Shown here: piece by piece, positions 14,559 through 22,601 of the stretch
How positions within the stretch are numbered: position 1 is the stretch's first letter
How the letters are laid out: every line of letters begins with the position of its first letter
Source of the DNA: DATLFP01 sp035540955
GTDB lineage: Bacteria > Actinomycetota > Acidimicrobiia > Acidimicrobiales > CADCSY01
Length of the DNA: 33,658 nt
Assembly: GCA_035540955.1 (NCBI GenBank)
Contig: DATLFP010000135.1
Span: 1 to 33,658, forward strand
Direction of reading: 5' to 3'
The notes under the pieces: model-generated
The model's database searches: none
Seen by the model: only the letters and a program-made list of their open reading frames with translations
Told to the model about the DNA's origin: nothing
Position numbers and translations under genes: made by a program

Positions 14559-16698
14559 GTGCCGCCGGCTCGCTGGCGGGCGCCCCGAGGTCCCGCAGCC
14601 GCTCGAGCGCCTCGCCGAGCACCTCGGCGTCACCGCCCGAGGGACCGGCCCCGGGCCGGGGGACGGCGATGCCGTGGCGGCGCGCCACCCCGTCGAGGTA
14701 GCGGTCACGCAGGGCGTAGAACGGCGCGCTGAGCCCGCGAGGCATGACCATGAGCAGCACCAGCACGCCGACGCCCGAGACGAGCAGGTCCCAGCCGTTG
14801 GGCAGGAAGAACTCCGCGCCCCGCACGTAGACCGCGCCGAGGACGGCGCCGGGCAGCGACGTCAGCCCGCCGATGACGACCATGGCGAACAGCTTGAGGC
14901 TGACCTGGGGCGAGAACGCGTCGGTGTGCAGCCCCTCCTGCTGGATGACGTAGAGCGCGCCGGCGAAGCCGGCGATCATGCCGGCGACCACGAAGGCGGT
15001 GAGCTTGGCCCGGGTCGTGCCGATGCTGGCCGCCTCGGCCGCCGTCTCGTTGTCGCGGCCGGCGACGAGCACCCGGCCGGTACGGCTGGCCCGCAGGTTG
15101 CGGGTGCCCCACATCACGAGCACGAGCCCGGCGAGGCACAGCTCGTAGAGCTGCCAGTCGCGCTCGAGCGACACGCCGAAGGGCTCGGGTCGCGCGATGC
15201 GGTCCTCCACGAACCAGTCGAGGAACCGGCCGTTGAGGAAGTAGGTGAACGAGGTGACCGCGAACGCGAGCGTGGTGACCGCCAGGAACGGACCGCGGAT
15301 GCGCAGCGCGGGCAGTCCGATGGCGAGCGACACCGCGCCGGCGACGAGCACCCCGGCCAGCGTGGCGGCGAGGATGTGGACGTCGTGGCGGCCATAGAGC
15401 ACCGCGGTGGTGGCGCCGCCGAAGCCGGCCAGCGCGAACTGGCCGAGGGAGATGTGGCCCGCCCAGCCGGTCAGCACCACGAGCGACACGGCCACGATGG
15501 CGTAGATCACCACGATCGTCAGCGCGTTCTCCTGGCTCGGTCTCGCCACCAGGGGCAGCGCGGCGGCGGCCGCCACCGCCAGCACCTTCAGCCCCATCGC
15601 CACCGCCCGCACCTCGGGGTGGCGGCGCACCTCGACGGGGATCGGTCGGGCCTCGCGCATGGCGTCCCAGGTGGCGATGCCGGTGTCGTAGGCGCGCGAC
15701 AGCACGCCCCGCTGCACGAGCAGCGCCACCAGGATGACCACGACGAGCAGGGCGTCGACCACGGTGGTGTTGGCGTAGCTCCAGGTCACCGCCTCCTGGA
15801 ACACGCCGAGGAACAGCGCGGCGGCCACGGTCCGGGGCAGGCTCTCCATGCGCCCGATGACCGCGGCGGAGAGCGTGAACAGCAGCAGGGTGCTGCCGCC
15901 GCCGGACACGCCGGCGAAGGACGAGAAGCCGACGATCGACACCCGCAGCAGCACGGCGGCGGCCGACAGCACCGCGGCGATGGCCCACACGATGGTGGCG
16001 AGGCGGGCGGTGGGCACGCCCAGCAGCGACGCCCGCTCGCCGTTCTCGGCCGCGCCGCGTATGGCGACGCCGTACCGGGTCGCCCGGAGGAACACGCCGA
16101 GGGCGATCGCCACCACCGGCACGGCGACGATGGCGACCACGTAGGCGGTGTCGAACACGACGGGCTCGACGGTGAAGCGCAGCTCGCCCGGGACCTTGAA
16201 CACCCCGTCGCCGAGCTCGTCGTAGAGGAGCGGGATCACGATGGCGACGCCGGCGAGGAGCTGGGCCAGGGCGACCGTTGCCACGGCGAGGATCAGCCGG
16301 GGAGCGGCGGCGAAGCGCCGGATCACCAGCCGTTCGAGGGCGACGCCGATCACCACCGCGAGCACCAGGCCGAGCACCACCGCCGGCACGTAGGCCCAGC
16401 GGTGGTGCACGACGAGCACGATGGCGATGACGGCGGCCACCGAGCCGAACTCGGCCTGGGCGAAGTTGATGACCTTGCTGGCCCGGAACACCAGCACCAG
16501 GCCGATGGCGTTCAGGGCGTAGAGGGAGCCGAGCACCAGGCCCCGCACCGCGATGCCGGCCGGGAGGCCCTCCGGCAGCGCGGCGGCGACGACGGCCCAG
16601 CCGGCGAGGGCGACCACCACCACCGCGGCGGCGGCGCCGGCGGGGGTGGCGAGGGCGTCGAGCCGCCATCCGGCGGCGATCCGCCTCGCCGGGGTCAC
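14551..16698 (-). CDS. Fused LivH-LivM type ABC permease
   Basis: A 715-aa membrane protein combining both permeases. The first half (residues about 1-350) is LivH-like: GLVLGSLYALNAIGLVLVFRAS, VINFAQAEFG, and the ATPase-contact loop AAENGERASLLGVP. The second half (about 370-690) is LivM-like: VVLTGWAGHISLGQFALAGFGG, GLPALRIRGPFLAVTTLAFA and the contact loop AGRDNETAAEAASIGTTRAKL. A cytoplasmic stretch with MREARPIPVEVRRHPEVRAV links them. GTG at 16696-16698 overlaps the stop of the binding-protein gene (GTGA). Together with the fused ATPase this makes a complete importer from three genes. Confidence 0.92.
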   Translation of the reverse strand: MTPARRIAAGWRLDALATPAGAAAAVVVVALAGWAVVAAALPEGLPAGIAVRGLVLGSLYALNAIGLVLVFRASKVINFAQAEFGSVAAVIAIVLVVHHRWAYVPAVVLGLVLAVVIGVALERLVIRRFAAAPRLILAVATVALAQLLAGVAIVIPLLYDELGDGVFKVPGELRFTVEPVVFDTAYVVAIVAVPVVAIALGVFLRATRYGVAIRGAAENGERASLLGVPTARLATIVWAIAAVLSAAAVLLRVSIVGFSSFAGVSGGGSTLLLFTLSAAVIGRMESLPRTVAAALFLGVFQEAVTWSYANTTVVDALLVVVILVALLVQRGVLSRAYDTGIATWDAMREARPIPVEVRRHPEVRAVAMGLKVLAVAAAAALPLVARPSQENALTIVVIYAIVAVSLVVLTGWAGHISLGQFALAGFGGATTAVLYGRHDVHILAATLAGVLVAGAVSLAIGLPALRIRGPFLAVTTLAFAVTSFTYFLNGRFLDWFVEDRIARPEPFGVSLERDWQLYELCLAGLVLVMWGTRNLRASRTGRVLVAGRDNETAAEAASIGTTRAKLTAFVVAGMIAGFAGALYVIQQEGLHTDAFSPQVSLKLFAMVVIGGLTSLPGAVLGAVYVRGAEFFLPNGWDLLVSGVGVLVLLMVMPRGLSAPFYALRDRYLDGVARRHGIAVPRPGAGPSGGDAEVLGEALERLRDLGAPASEPAARG

Positions 16699-18395
16699 TC
16701 GCCGCCGGGTGCGGCGCCGAACACCGCCGGCTCGCCCTCGGGCCACTCGCCGTTGGCGAACCGCTGACCGCCCTCGGTCTCGACCCAGGTCCCGGGCTCG
16801 CCGTCGGCGAGGGAGACCGCGTCGGCGTCCCAGTAGACCTCGCGGGAGTCGTCCACCGCGGTGTGGTCGGTGCCGTTCACCCCGTCGGGCCCGCTGGCGA
16901 AGGACCAGCGGCCATAGGCGAAGTCGGGGGCGCCGAGGTCGGGCAGGGTGGTGACGCCGGCCGCCAGGTTCTCGGCGGTGAGGTCCGGCCCGGCGGCTTG
17001 AACGAGGTTGAACACGTGCACGAGGGCGGAGAACCACCCCGTCGTCCCCCGCGGGAGCGTCTCGCCGAACACCTCCTGGTAGAGCCGGTTGGCCTCGGAG
17101 TCCGGCCCGTAGATCTTCGCCGTCGACCCGAGCTGGCTCATGCCGAACAGCGAGCCCTCGACCACCGACTGCTCGTACTGGCGGGCGAAGTTGTCGGTGT
17201 CGGTGCCGGCCACGCCGATGCTGATCCACTCCGGGAAGTAGTCCTGGGCCTTGGCCGCCTGGGTCAGGAAGATCACCGAGATCGGGTCGCAGGCGAGCAC
17301 CACCGAGGTGACCCCGGCGTCCTTGAACTGGACGACGGCCCGCTGGGCCTGCTCGGCGAACCGCGACACGTCGAGCTGGTAGGTGACCACCATGTTGCGC
17401 GGGGCGTCGTAGGTGCGCTCGAGCTCGTCGTTGGCGATGTCGATGCACCGCGTGTAGTAGGGGTTATCGGGCACGTAGGTGCCGAGGACGCGGGGCTTGC
17501 CCTGCAGGTCGCCCTTGGCGTGCGCCGCGGGCCGACCGAGGAGGCGCTTGCCCATGTACTCGGCGTCCTGGAAGCCGATCCGCTCGCACTCCATCACGAT
17601 CGACCACACGTAGGGGTCACGCTCGGCGAAGTACTCCTCGGTGTAGTACGGCGCCCCGTCGAAGACCACCAGGCCCTCCTGGCGGGCGCAGTCGGCGAAC
17701 ACGCCCGAGGTGCTCCCGGCGTCGGCGACGGGCTGGCTGATGACGCCGAAGGCGTCGAGCTCCTCGGCGATCTTGGTGGCGTCGGCGCACGCGCCCTCGC
17801 GCCCGCCGCCGAGCGCCTCGGCGGTGCCGTCGCCGAACTCGGACTCGTACTCCACGAGCTCGACGCGCCGGCCGTACAGCTCGTAGTGCTCGTTGAAGTG
17901 CTCGAGCCACTGGTAGGCGATCGCCTTGGAGTCGTCGCGGGTGGCGAACCCGGCGTCGCGGGCCGCCTGGTCCACGGTCTGCTGGTTGGCGCTCGACGGG
18001 AACCGGCGCACGACGATGCGCACCGTGTCGGCGCTCACGCCCCGGGCGGTCTCGCCCCCGTTGTCGCCCTCGAACGCCGGCAGGCACGGCACCGAGTAGC
18101 CCACGCCCGCCACCTGGCTCGTGCCCTCCTCGCACGCCACGCCACCCCCGGTCGTGCCCGAGCCGTGGACCAGGTCGCCGGACCCGGGCCGCCACGGCCC
18201 CTCCGCCGCGGGCGCGGCGGTGCTCGCCGTCCCGGCCGCCGGCTGCTCCTCCTCGTCGTCGTCGCCGCTCACCACCGGCACGACGACGGCCACCACGGCC
18301 ACCACCGCCACGAGCGCGTAGATCCACCAGTAGCGCGCCAGGTGCCCCGTGCTGCCGGGCGCGACCCGATCATCGTCGTCGTCCAGGAACGTCAC
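16695..18395 (-). CDS. Membrane-anchored periplasmic solute-binding protein (Leu/Ile/Val-type)
   Basis: 566 aa. There is no lipoprotein box; instead an acidic start (FLDDDDDR) is followed by one hydrophobic segment (YWWIYALVAVVAVVAVVVPVV, about residues 23-43) and an acidic/Ala-rich linker, so the protein is probably tethered by an uncleaved N-terminal helix. The rest is a type I periplasmic-binding fold (RIVVRRFPSSANQQ, GVISQPVADAGSTSGVFADC, ISIGVAGTDTDNFARQYEQ). Several Cys residues could form disulfides. GTG at 18393-18395 has a GGGGAGGGG site. First gene of the importer operon with the fused permease and ATPase. Confidence 0.88.
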   Translation of the reverse strand: MTFLDDDDDRVAPGSTGHLARYWWIYALVAVVAVVAVVVPVVSGDDDEEEQPAAGTASTAAPAAEGPWRPGSGDLVHGSGTTGGGVACEEGTSQVAGVGYSVPCLPAFEGDNGGETARGVSADTVRIVVRRFPSSANQQTVDQAARDAGFATRDDSKAIAYQWLEHFNEHYELYGRRVELVEYESEFGDGTAEALGGGREGACADATKIAEELDAFGVISQPVADAGSTSGVFADCARQEGLVVFDGAPYYTEEYFAERDPYVWSIVMECERIGFQDAEYMGKRLLGRPAAHAKGDLQGKPRVLGTYVPDNPYYTRCIDIANDELERTYDAPRNMVVTYQLDVSRFAEQAQRAVVQFKDAGVTSVVLACDPISVIFLTQAAKAQDYFPEWISIGVAGTDTDNFARQYEQSVVEGSLFGMSQLGSTAKIYGPDSEANRLYQEVFGETLPRGTTGWFSALVHVFNLVQAAGPDLTAENLAAGVTTLPDLGAPDFAYGRWSFASGPDGVNGTDHTAVDDSREVYWDADAVSLADGEPGTWVETEGGQRFANGEWPEGEPAVFGAAPGGE

Positions 18396-18545
18396 GACCC
18401 CTCCCCCCCGAGATGGTGAACCCACAGAGAACACGACGGCGGCGGGTCGCGCAACGACCCTCCGTACGGACCACGGGCGTCGAGGCCGGCGCCGCCGCCG
18501 CGCCCGGCACGGCCACCGCGCCGGGGCCGCGTGTACGGTCCGGCC
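18396..18545. promoter_or_regulatory. Divergent region; leaderless promoter of the MFS gene
   Basis: TACGGT (18534-18539) ends 6 bases before the GTG at 18546, so transcript start and start codon should coincide (leaderless mRNA, common in actinobacteria). For the leftward importer operon the only candidate is TACGGA within the 10-base palindrome TCCGTACGGA (18461-18470); it is weak. Confidence 0.45.
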
Positions 18546-19811
18546 GTGAGCGACGCCGCCGTCGAGCCCGAGGCCCTCGAGCCGGTGGCAGTCGCGGCGC
18601 GGACCTCGCCGGCGACGTTCGCCTCGCTGGCCGTGCCCGACTACCGGCAGCTGTGGATCGGCAACGTCCTGTCGTTCCTGGCCGTGCAGATGCAGGTCAT
18701 CGCCCGCGGGTGGCTGGCCCACGAGCTGACCGGATCGAACGCCGGCCTCGGCGGGGTCTTCCTCGCGTTCGGCGTCCCGATGCTGCTCGTCACCCCCTTC
18801 GGTGGCGTCGCCGCCGACCGCCTCTCCAAGCGGCGGCTGCTGCTCGCCGCGCAGCTGACGATGGCGGTGAGCGCCGGGCTCCTCGGGGCCGCCATCGTCG
18901 CCGACGTCGTCGCCTACTGGATGCTCGTGGCCGCCGGCGCCGTGCAGGGTGTCGCGTTCTCGGTGCTCGGCCCCGCCCGCATGGCCTTCACCGGGGAGCT
19001 GGTCGGCCCCGGGCTCCTGGGCAACGCCATCGTCCTGCAGCAGATGGCCATGAACGGGACCAGGGTGCTCGGCCCATCGGTGGCCGGCGTGCTGCTCGGC
19101 GTGCCGGCGGTCGGTGCCGGCGGTGTGTACCTGGTGTCGACCGCGCTCCTCGTGGTCGCCGCCGGGGCCACCGCCGGCCTGCCGCCGGGCCGGCCGGCGA
19201 CGGCGAGCACCACGTCACCGATGAGCGAGCTGACCGAGGCCGTGCGCTACGTGCGCGCTCGGCCGGACCTGGCCCTGCTCGTCGCCACCGCCTTCGTGGT
19301 CGTGGTGGCCGCGTTCCCCTACATCGCGTTCCTGCCCTCGATCGCCGACGAGCTCTTCGACGTCGGCGCCACCGGCTTCGGGATCCTCTCGGCGGCCACC
19401 GCCGTGGGCGCCGTCGTCGTGTCGCTGCTGCTCGCCCGCCACGCCGACGGCGCCCGCGCCGCCCTGCTCCAGCGCCTCGCCGGCATCGGCTTCGGGGGCG
19501 GCGTCGTCGCGCTCGCGCTGGCGCCGAGCTTCGCCGTCGCGCTCCTCGCCGCCGTGCTGCTGGGCGGGGCGTCGTCGGGCTACCAGTCCATGAACAACAG
19601 CCTGGTGCTCGCCCGCACCGACCGTGCCTTCCACGGACGGGTGCAGGCACTGAACATGCTGAGCTTCAGCGGGTTCGGGATGGCGGCGTTGCCCCTGGGC
19701 GCGCTCGCCGACGCGGTGGGCCTGCGGGTGACGCTCACCGGCATGGGCGCCGTCGCGCTGGTGGCGATGGCGGTCTCCTCGGTGGCGGGCCGGCGCGTCG
19801 ACGCCGCCTGA
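18546..19811 (+). CDS. MFS transporter (MFS_3/EntS-like exporter)
   Basis: 421 aa with about 12 membrane segments. The start SLAVPDYRQLWIGNVLSFLA, VIARGWLAHELTGS and GGVAADRLSKRRLL are typical of the MFS_3 branch that includes the enterobactin exporter EntS and many actinobacterial efflux proteins. It probably exports a small molecule, and may protect the cell from pathway intermediates. The frame is open to another GTG at 18531, but that codon lies upstream of and into the -10 hexamer, so GTG 18546 is chosen. A strong hairpin follows the stop directly. A 38-base stretch near its 3' end recurs, 35 of 38 bases identical, at 20141-20178. Confidence 0.9.
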   Translation: MSDAAVEPEALEPVAVAARTSPATFASLAVPDYRQLWIGNVLSFLAVQMQVIARGWLAHELTGSNAGLGGVFLAFGVPMLLVTPFGGVAADRLSKRRLLLAAQLTMAVSAGLLGAAIVADVVAYWMLVAAGAVQGVAFSVLGPARMAFTGELVGPGLLGNAIVLQQMAMNGTRVLGPSVAGVLLGVPAVGAGGVYLVSTALLVVAAGATAGLPPGRPATASTTSPMSELTEAVRYVRARPDLALLVATAFVVVVAAFPYIAFLPSIADELFDVGATGFGILSAATAVGAVVVSLLLARHADGARAALLQRLAGIGFGGGVVALALAPSFAVALLAAVLLGGASSGYQSMNNSLVLARTDRAFHGRVQALNMLSFSGFGMAALPLGALADAVGLRVTLTGMGAVALVAMAVSSVAGRRVDAA

Positions 19812-19835
19812 CCGCCGCCCGGTCACGGGCGGCGG
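19812..19835 (+). terminator. Terminator hairpin after the MFS gene
   Basis: A perfect 10-base GC stem (19812-19821 with 19826-19835) and a GTCA loop begin one base after the MFS stop. No T-run, as often in high-GC actinobacteria. Confidence 0.7.
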
Positions 19836-19836
19836 G

Positions 19837-19888
19837 CGACCGGGTGACGAGGTCCAGCGCGGTGGCGGCGTCGACGCGTCGACCACGG
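19837..19888 (-). repeat. Internal copy of the amidohydrolase gene with a 61-base deletion
   Basis: 19837-19876 equals 21308-21347 (40 of 40 bases). The match then continues at 19873-19888 with 21405-21420 (16 of 16). The junction is a shared GACG, so 61 bases of the parent are missing between two direct GACG copies. On the minus strand it reads RVDAATALDLVTRS, as in the parent. Confidence 0.8.
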
Positions 19889-20068
19889 CCGGGCAGGCGC
19901 GCTCGACCACTCGGCGCGGATGATGCGATGTCGGAACCGGATGCGCTCGTCGATGCCCACTCGGCGGCGGTGTCCTGGACGTGCGCATGATCGAAATGCC
20001 GTCGGCGATCATCTGGTCGCTCGACCAGGGACGGAACGGTAGCCGAGCGTGTACCTGTCAGAGTCCGA

Positions 20069-20110
20069 CCGGACTTCACGTTCCTCTGGGCGACGCCGGC
20101 GGACTGAGCC
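20069..20110 (+). repeat. Exact 42-base copy of the DUF35 gene end
   Basis: 20069-20110 equals 11908-11949 in all 42 bases, covering the last codons (DFTFLWATPAD), the stop codon and 3 bases after it. Upstream the likeness fades (CAGAG-CCG with changes). Confidence 0.85.
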
Positions 20111-20140
20111 CCGGGCGCCGAGGTCACTGGCGCGGTGCGC

Positions 20141-20178
20141 GGCGATGGCGGTCTCCACGGTGACGGGCCGGCGGGTCG
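20141..20178 (+). repeat. Diverged copy of the MFS gene end
   Basis: 35 of 38 bases match 19763-19800. The in-frame reading AMAVSTVTGRRV compares with AMAVSSVAGRRV of the MFS protein. The copy and its parent flank the fragment-rich stretch as direct repeats 378 bases apart. Confidence 0.65.
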
Positions 20179-20187
20179 CCCACCGGC
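20167..20187 (-). terminator. Terminator hairpin of the leftward catabolic operon
   Basis: On the minus-strand RNA, GCCGGUGGG pairs with CCCGCCGGC (one U-G pair) around a 3-base loop, 10 bases after the esterase stop. It overlaps the diverged MFS-end copy. Confidence 0.55.
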
Positions 20188-20197
20188 TGCGCGGTGC

Positions 20198-21124
20198 TCA
20201 GGCCGGGGCCAGCGCGTCCCGGAGCGCTCGCCCGGCCCGGTCGACGACGGCGCCGGCGGCGTCGACGGCGGCGCCCATGCCGAAGAAGCCGTGGATCATG
20301 CCCGGGCACGCCACGTGTTCGACCGGCACGCCCGCTCCCGCGAGCCGCGCGGCGTAGGCGTCGCCCTCGTCGCGCAGCGGGTCGAACTCGGCGGTGATGA
20401 CCATCGCCGGGGGCAACCCGGCGAGATCCGCGGCCCGCAGCGGCGACACCCGGGGATCGTCGACCGGACCGGCGTAGAGGTCGTAGAACCAGCGCATGTC
20501 CTTGGCGGTGAGGAAGTAGCCCTCGCCGTTGTCGCGATAGGACGCGGTGTCCATCGCGCCGTCGGTCACCGGGTAGACGAGGAGCTGGAACCGGATCGCC
20601 GGCCCGCCCTCGTCGCGCCCGAGCTGGGCGACCACCGCGGCGAGGTTCCCGCCGGCGCTGTCGCCCGCCACCGCCAGCCGGGCCCCGTCGACGCCGAGCC
20701 GGTCGGCGCTGGCGGCTACCCAGCGGGTGGCGGCCAGGCAGTCCTCGACCGCGGCGGGGAACGGCGCCTCCGGCGCCAGCCGGTAGTCGACGCTGACCAC
20801 GACGGCGCCGGCCCGGTTGGCGAGCGCGCGGCACGTGGGGTCGTGGCTCTCGATGTCACCCAGGACCCAGCCGCCGCCGTGGAAGTACACCACCACCGGC
20901 AGCCCGTGCTCGGTCGAGGGCCGGTACACCCGGGCCGGGAGGTCGCCGGCGGGGCCGGGGATGGCCAGGTCGTCGACGGCGGCGACCTCCTCGGACGGTC
21001 CCGCCGTGATCCGGGCGGCGGCGAGCGCGGCGCGGGCCTGCTCGACCGGCAGCTCGGACAGGCCGGGCATCCCCATGGCCTGCATCTGCGAGAGGAGCTG
21101 GCTGACCTGCGGGTCGACGGGCAC
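20198..21124 (-). CDS. Alpha/beta hydrolase, hormone-sensitive-lipase family esterase
   Basis: 308 aa. Oxyanion motif HGGGW at residues 82-86, nucleophile elbow GDSAGG with Ser156, Asp248 (EFDPLRDEG) and His278 (GMIHGF) give a full HSL/family IV triad. Length and the SVDYRLAPEAPFPA segment are typical. No signal peptide, so cytoplasmic. It hydrolyses short or medium esters or lactones; with the Baeyer-Villiger-type enzyme in the window it could open an ester product, although the two genes are 18 kb apart (inference). The GTG at 21122-21124 has a strong GGAGGAGG site. A TAGGTT hexamer (21157-21152, minus strand) over the stop of the upstream gene may give it its own promoter. Last gene of the operon. 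Confidence 0.93.
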   Translation of the reverse strand: MPVDPQVSQLLSQMQAMGMPGLSELPVEQARAALAAARITAGPSEEVAAVDDLAIPGPAGDLPARVYRPSTEHGLPVVVYFHGGGWVLGDIESHDPTCRALANRAGAVVVSVDYRLAPEAPFPAAVEDCLAATRWVAASADRLGVDGARLAVAGDSAGGNLAAVVAQLGRDEGGPAIRFQLLVYPVTDGAMDTASYRDNGEGYFLTAKDMRWFYDLYAGPVDDPRVSPLRAADLAGLPPAMVITAEFDPLRDEGDAYAARLAGAGVPVEHVACPGMIHGFFGMGAAVDAAGAVVDRAGRALRDALAPA

Positions 21125-21154
21125 GGGGCCTCCTCCGGTCGGGATGGTGGGAAC

Positions 21155-22570
21155 CTAGACCGCCGGCGCCCCCGGACGGGCGGCGACGGTGGCGAGCACG
21201 CGGACCTCCTCGGCGCCCACCCGGCACGGGTCGGCATCGAGCACTACGAACGCGGCGGGGCCGCCGGCGCGCAGCACGCCGCCGCCGGTGCCCGACACCG
21301 CGGCGGCCGACCGGGTGACGAGGTCCAGCGCGGTGGCGGCGTCGACGGCCTCGCCGGGGGCGAGGCCGCGCCGGTCGACGGCGGCCGCCATCGACGCCAG
21401 CGGCGACGCGTCGACCACGGGCGCGTCGGACGACGCTGCCACCGTCACGCCGGCGTCGAGCAGCGAGCGCACGCGGTAGAGCCACGCCCGCTCGACCTCG
21501 CCGAGCTGCTCGGCGTACTTCGCGCCCCGGGCGTGGAGGAACGCCGGCTGGGTCACCACCGCGGCGCCGCTGGCAGCGACCTGCGCCACCTGCTCCGGCA
21601 GGCACAGCGACAGGTGCTCGAGCCGGTCGCGGCGCCCCGGCGGCAGCGCCGGCACCGCCCGCAGGGCGCCCAGCGCCCGGTCGACCCCGTCGACGTCGGT
21701 GACGTGCAGTGCCACCGGCCAGCCGTCGCGACGGGCGGCGGCGATGAGCGCGTGGAGGTCGCCGGGCTCGTCACCTTCGACCACCACCTTCGCCGCCGGG
21801 CCGAGCCGGGCGGTGCCGAGCCGGCTGCCGGGCCGGGCCCCGCCGAGGTCGCCCAGCGCGCGCGCCGAGGGCAGCACCGTCACCTCGAGCGGGGCGAGCG
21901 CGGTGGCGGCGAAGCCGTCGAGCAGCTCGACCTCGGCTCGCCCGTTGGTGGCGGTGGCGTCGGTGACGGCGACGACACCGGCGGCCAGCAACGCATCGCG
22001 GACGGCGCCGAGCCCGGCGGCGAGCTCGGCGGGGCCGAGTGGCGGCACCGCGGCGAGGCGAGGATCGCGGCTGTCGAGCACGCCGTCGCCGTCGACGCCG
22101 AGCCGGCACCGGGCGGCGGTGTTGAGGAGCACGACGCGCCCGGCGGCGTGGTGCACCACGAGCGGCCGTCGGCCGGCGGCGGCGTCGAGCAGCGCAGCGC
22201 CCGGGAGCCGGCGCTCGGCGACGAGGGCGTCGTCGAAGCCCGTGGCCCGCAGCCACGCCACCTCCGGCCGCTCGGCGGCTCCCGCGGCCAGCACCCGGCC
22301 GAGGGCGGCGAGATCGGGGGCGGCGGCCGGGCCGGCGTCGACCGACAGGCGGGCCGCGGCCATGGCCAGCAGGTGGAGGTGGGGGTCCTCGAACCCGGGG
22401 ACCACCACCGCCCCGGGCGGGAGCCGGCAGCCGGCACCCCGGGGAGGCGGCTCCAGCGCCGCGACCCGGCCGCGGTGCACAGTGAGGCCGGGCGCGACCG
22501 GCCGGGCCGGGTCGAGCGTGCGCACCGGCCCGATCACCCCCCGGTCGAGCCCGTCGAGCCCGCTCCTCAC
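21155..22570 (-). CDS. Amidohydrolase family protein (YtcJ-like)
   Basis: 471 aa from GTG 22570. Metal-dependent hydrolase fold: the PGFEDPHLHL segment holds His64 and His66, followed later by VALHVTDVDG, DRLEHLSLC (further His) and SSDAPVVDASPL with the catalytic Asp. The terminal ADPCRVGAEEVRVLATVAAR is the small beta domain. YtcJ-like proteins cleave amide or related bonds; the substrate is unknown. Another GTG at 22597 would add 9 residues but has a poorer ribosome site; CGGGAG precedes 22570. A piece of this gene (21308-21420, with 61 bases missing) occurs at 19837-19888. Less clearly linked to acyl-CoA metabolism than its neighbours. Confidence 0.8.
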   Translation of the reverse strand: MRSGLDGLDRGVIGPVRTLDPARPVAPGLTVHRGRVAALEPPPRGAGCRLPPGAVVVPGFEDPHLHLLAMAAARLSVDAGPAAAPDLAALGRVLAAGAAERPEVAWLRATGFDDALVAERRLPGAALLDAAAGRRPLVVHHAAGRVVLLNTAARCRLGVDGDGVLDSRDPRLAAVPPLGPAELAAGLGAVRDALLAAGVVAVTDATATNGRAEVELLDGFAATALAPLEVTVLPSARALGDLGGARPGSRLGTARLGPAAKVVVEGDEPGDLHALIAAARRDGWPVALHVTDVDGVDRALGALRAVPALPPGRRDRLEHLSLCLPEQVAQVAASGAAVVTQPAFLHARGAKYAEQLGEVERAWLYRVRSLLDAGVTVAASSDAPVVDASPLASMAAAVDRRGLAPGEAVDAATALDLVTRSAAAVSGTGGGVLRAGGPAAFVVLDADPCRVGAEEVRVLATVAARPGAPAV

Positions 22571-22601
22571 CCGGCCGCTCCCGCCGGGGAGGCGCACTCG
22601 C

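Larger units (their letters stand above)
19836..20166. other. Gene-free stretch of gene fragments
   Basis: No believable gene. Three pieces copy other parts of this window: 19837-19888 (amidohydrolase gene), 20069-20110 (end of the DUF35 gene) and 20141-20178 (end of the MFS gene), each in its original orientation. The part between them (about 19889-20060) is visibly less GC-rich and contains a 16-base palindrome CTGGTCGCTCGACCAG (20013-20028) and a direct repeat ACGGAACGGT (20031-20040), which looks like an old promoter/operator. The longest frame across the first part (MSEPDALVDAHSAAVSWTCA, 19928-19990) is too short to call. It looks like a scar left by gene loss or rearrangement. Confidence 0.6.

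Noticed and set aside
16699..17448. Upstream extension of the permease frame over the binding-protein gene
   Set aside because: The extension is Arg/Gly-rich and lies opposite in frame to a clear binding protein; GTG 16698 with its 4-base overlap is the natural start.
18461..18470. TCCGTACGGA as an operator
   Set aside because: A 10-base palindrome is short for a confident call in such GC-rich DNA and has no second copy nearby.
19836..20197. Insertion sequence, attachment site or CRISPR as the source of the gene-scrap stretch
   Set aside because: No transposase or integrase pieces, no tRNA, no terminal inverted repeats and no regularly spaced repeats were found.
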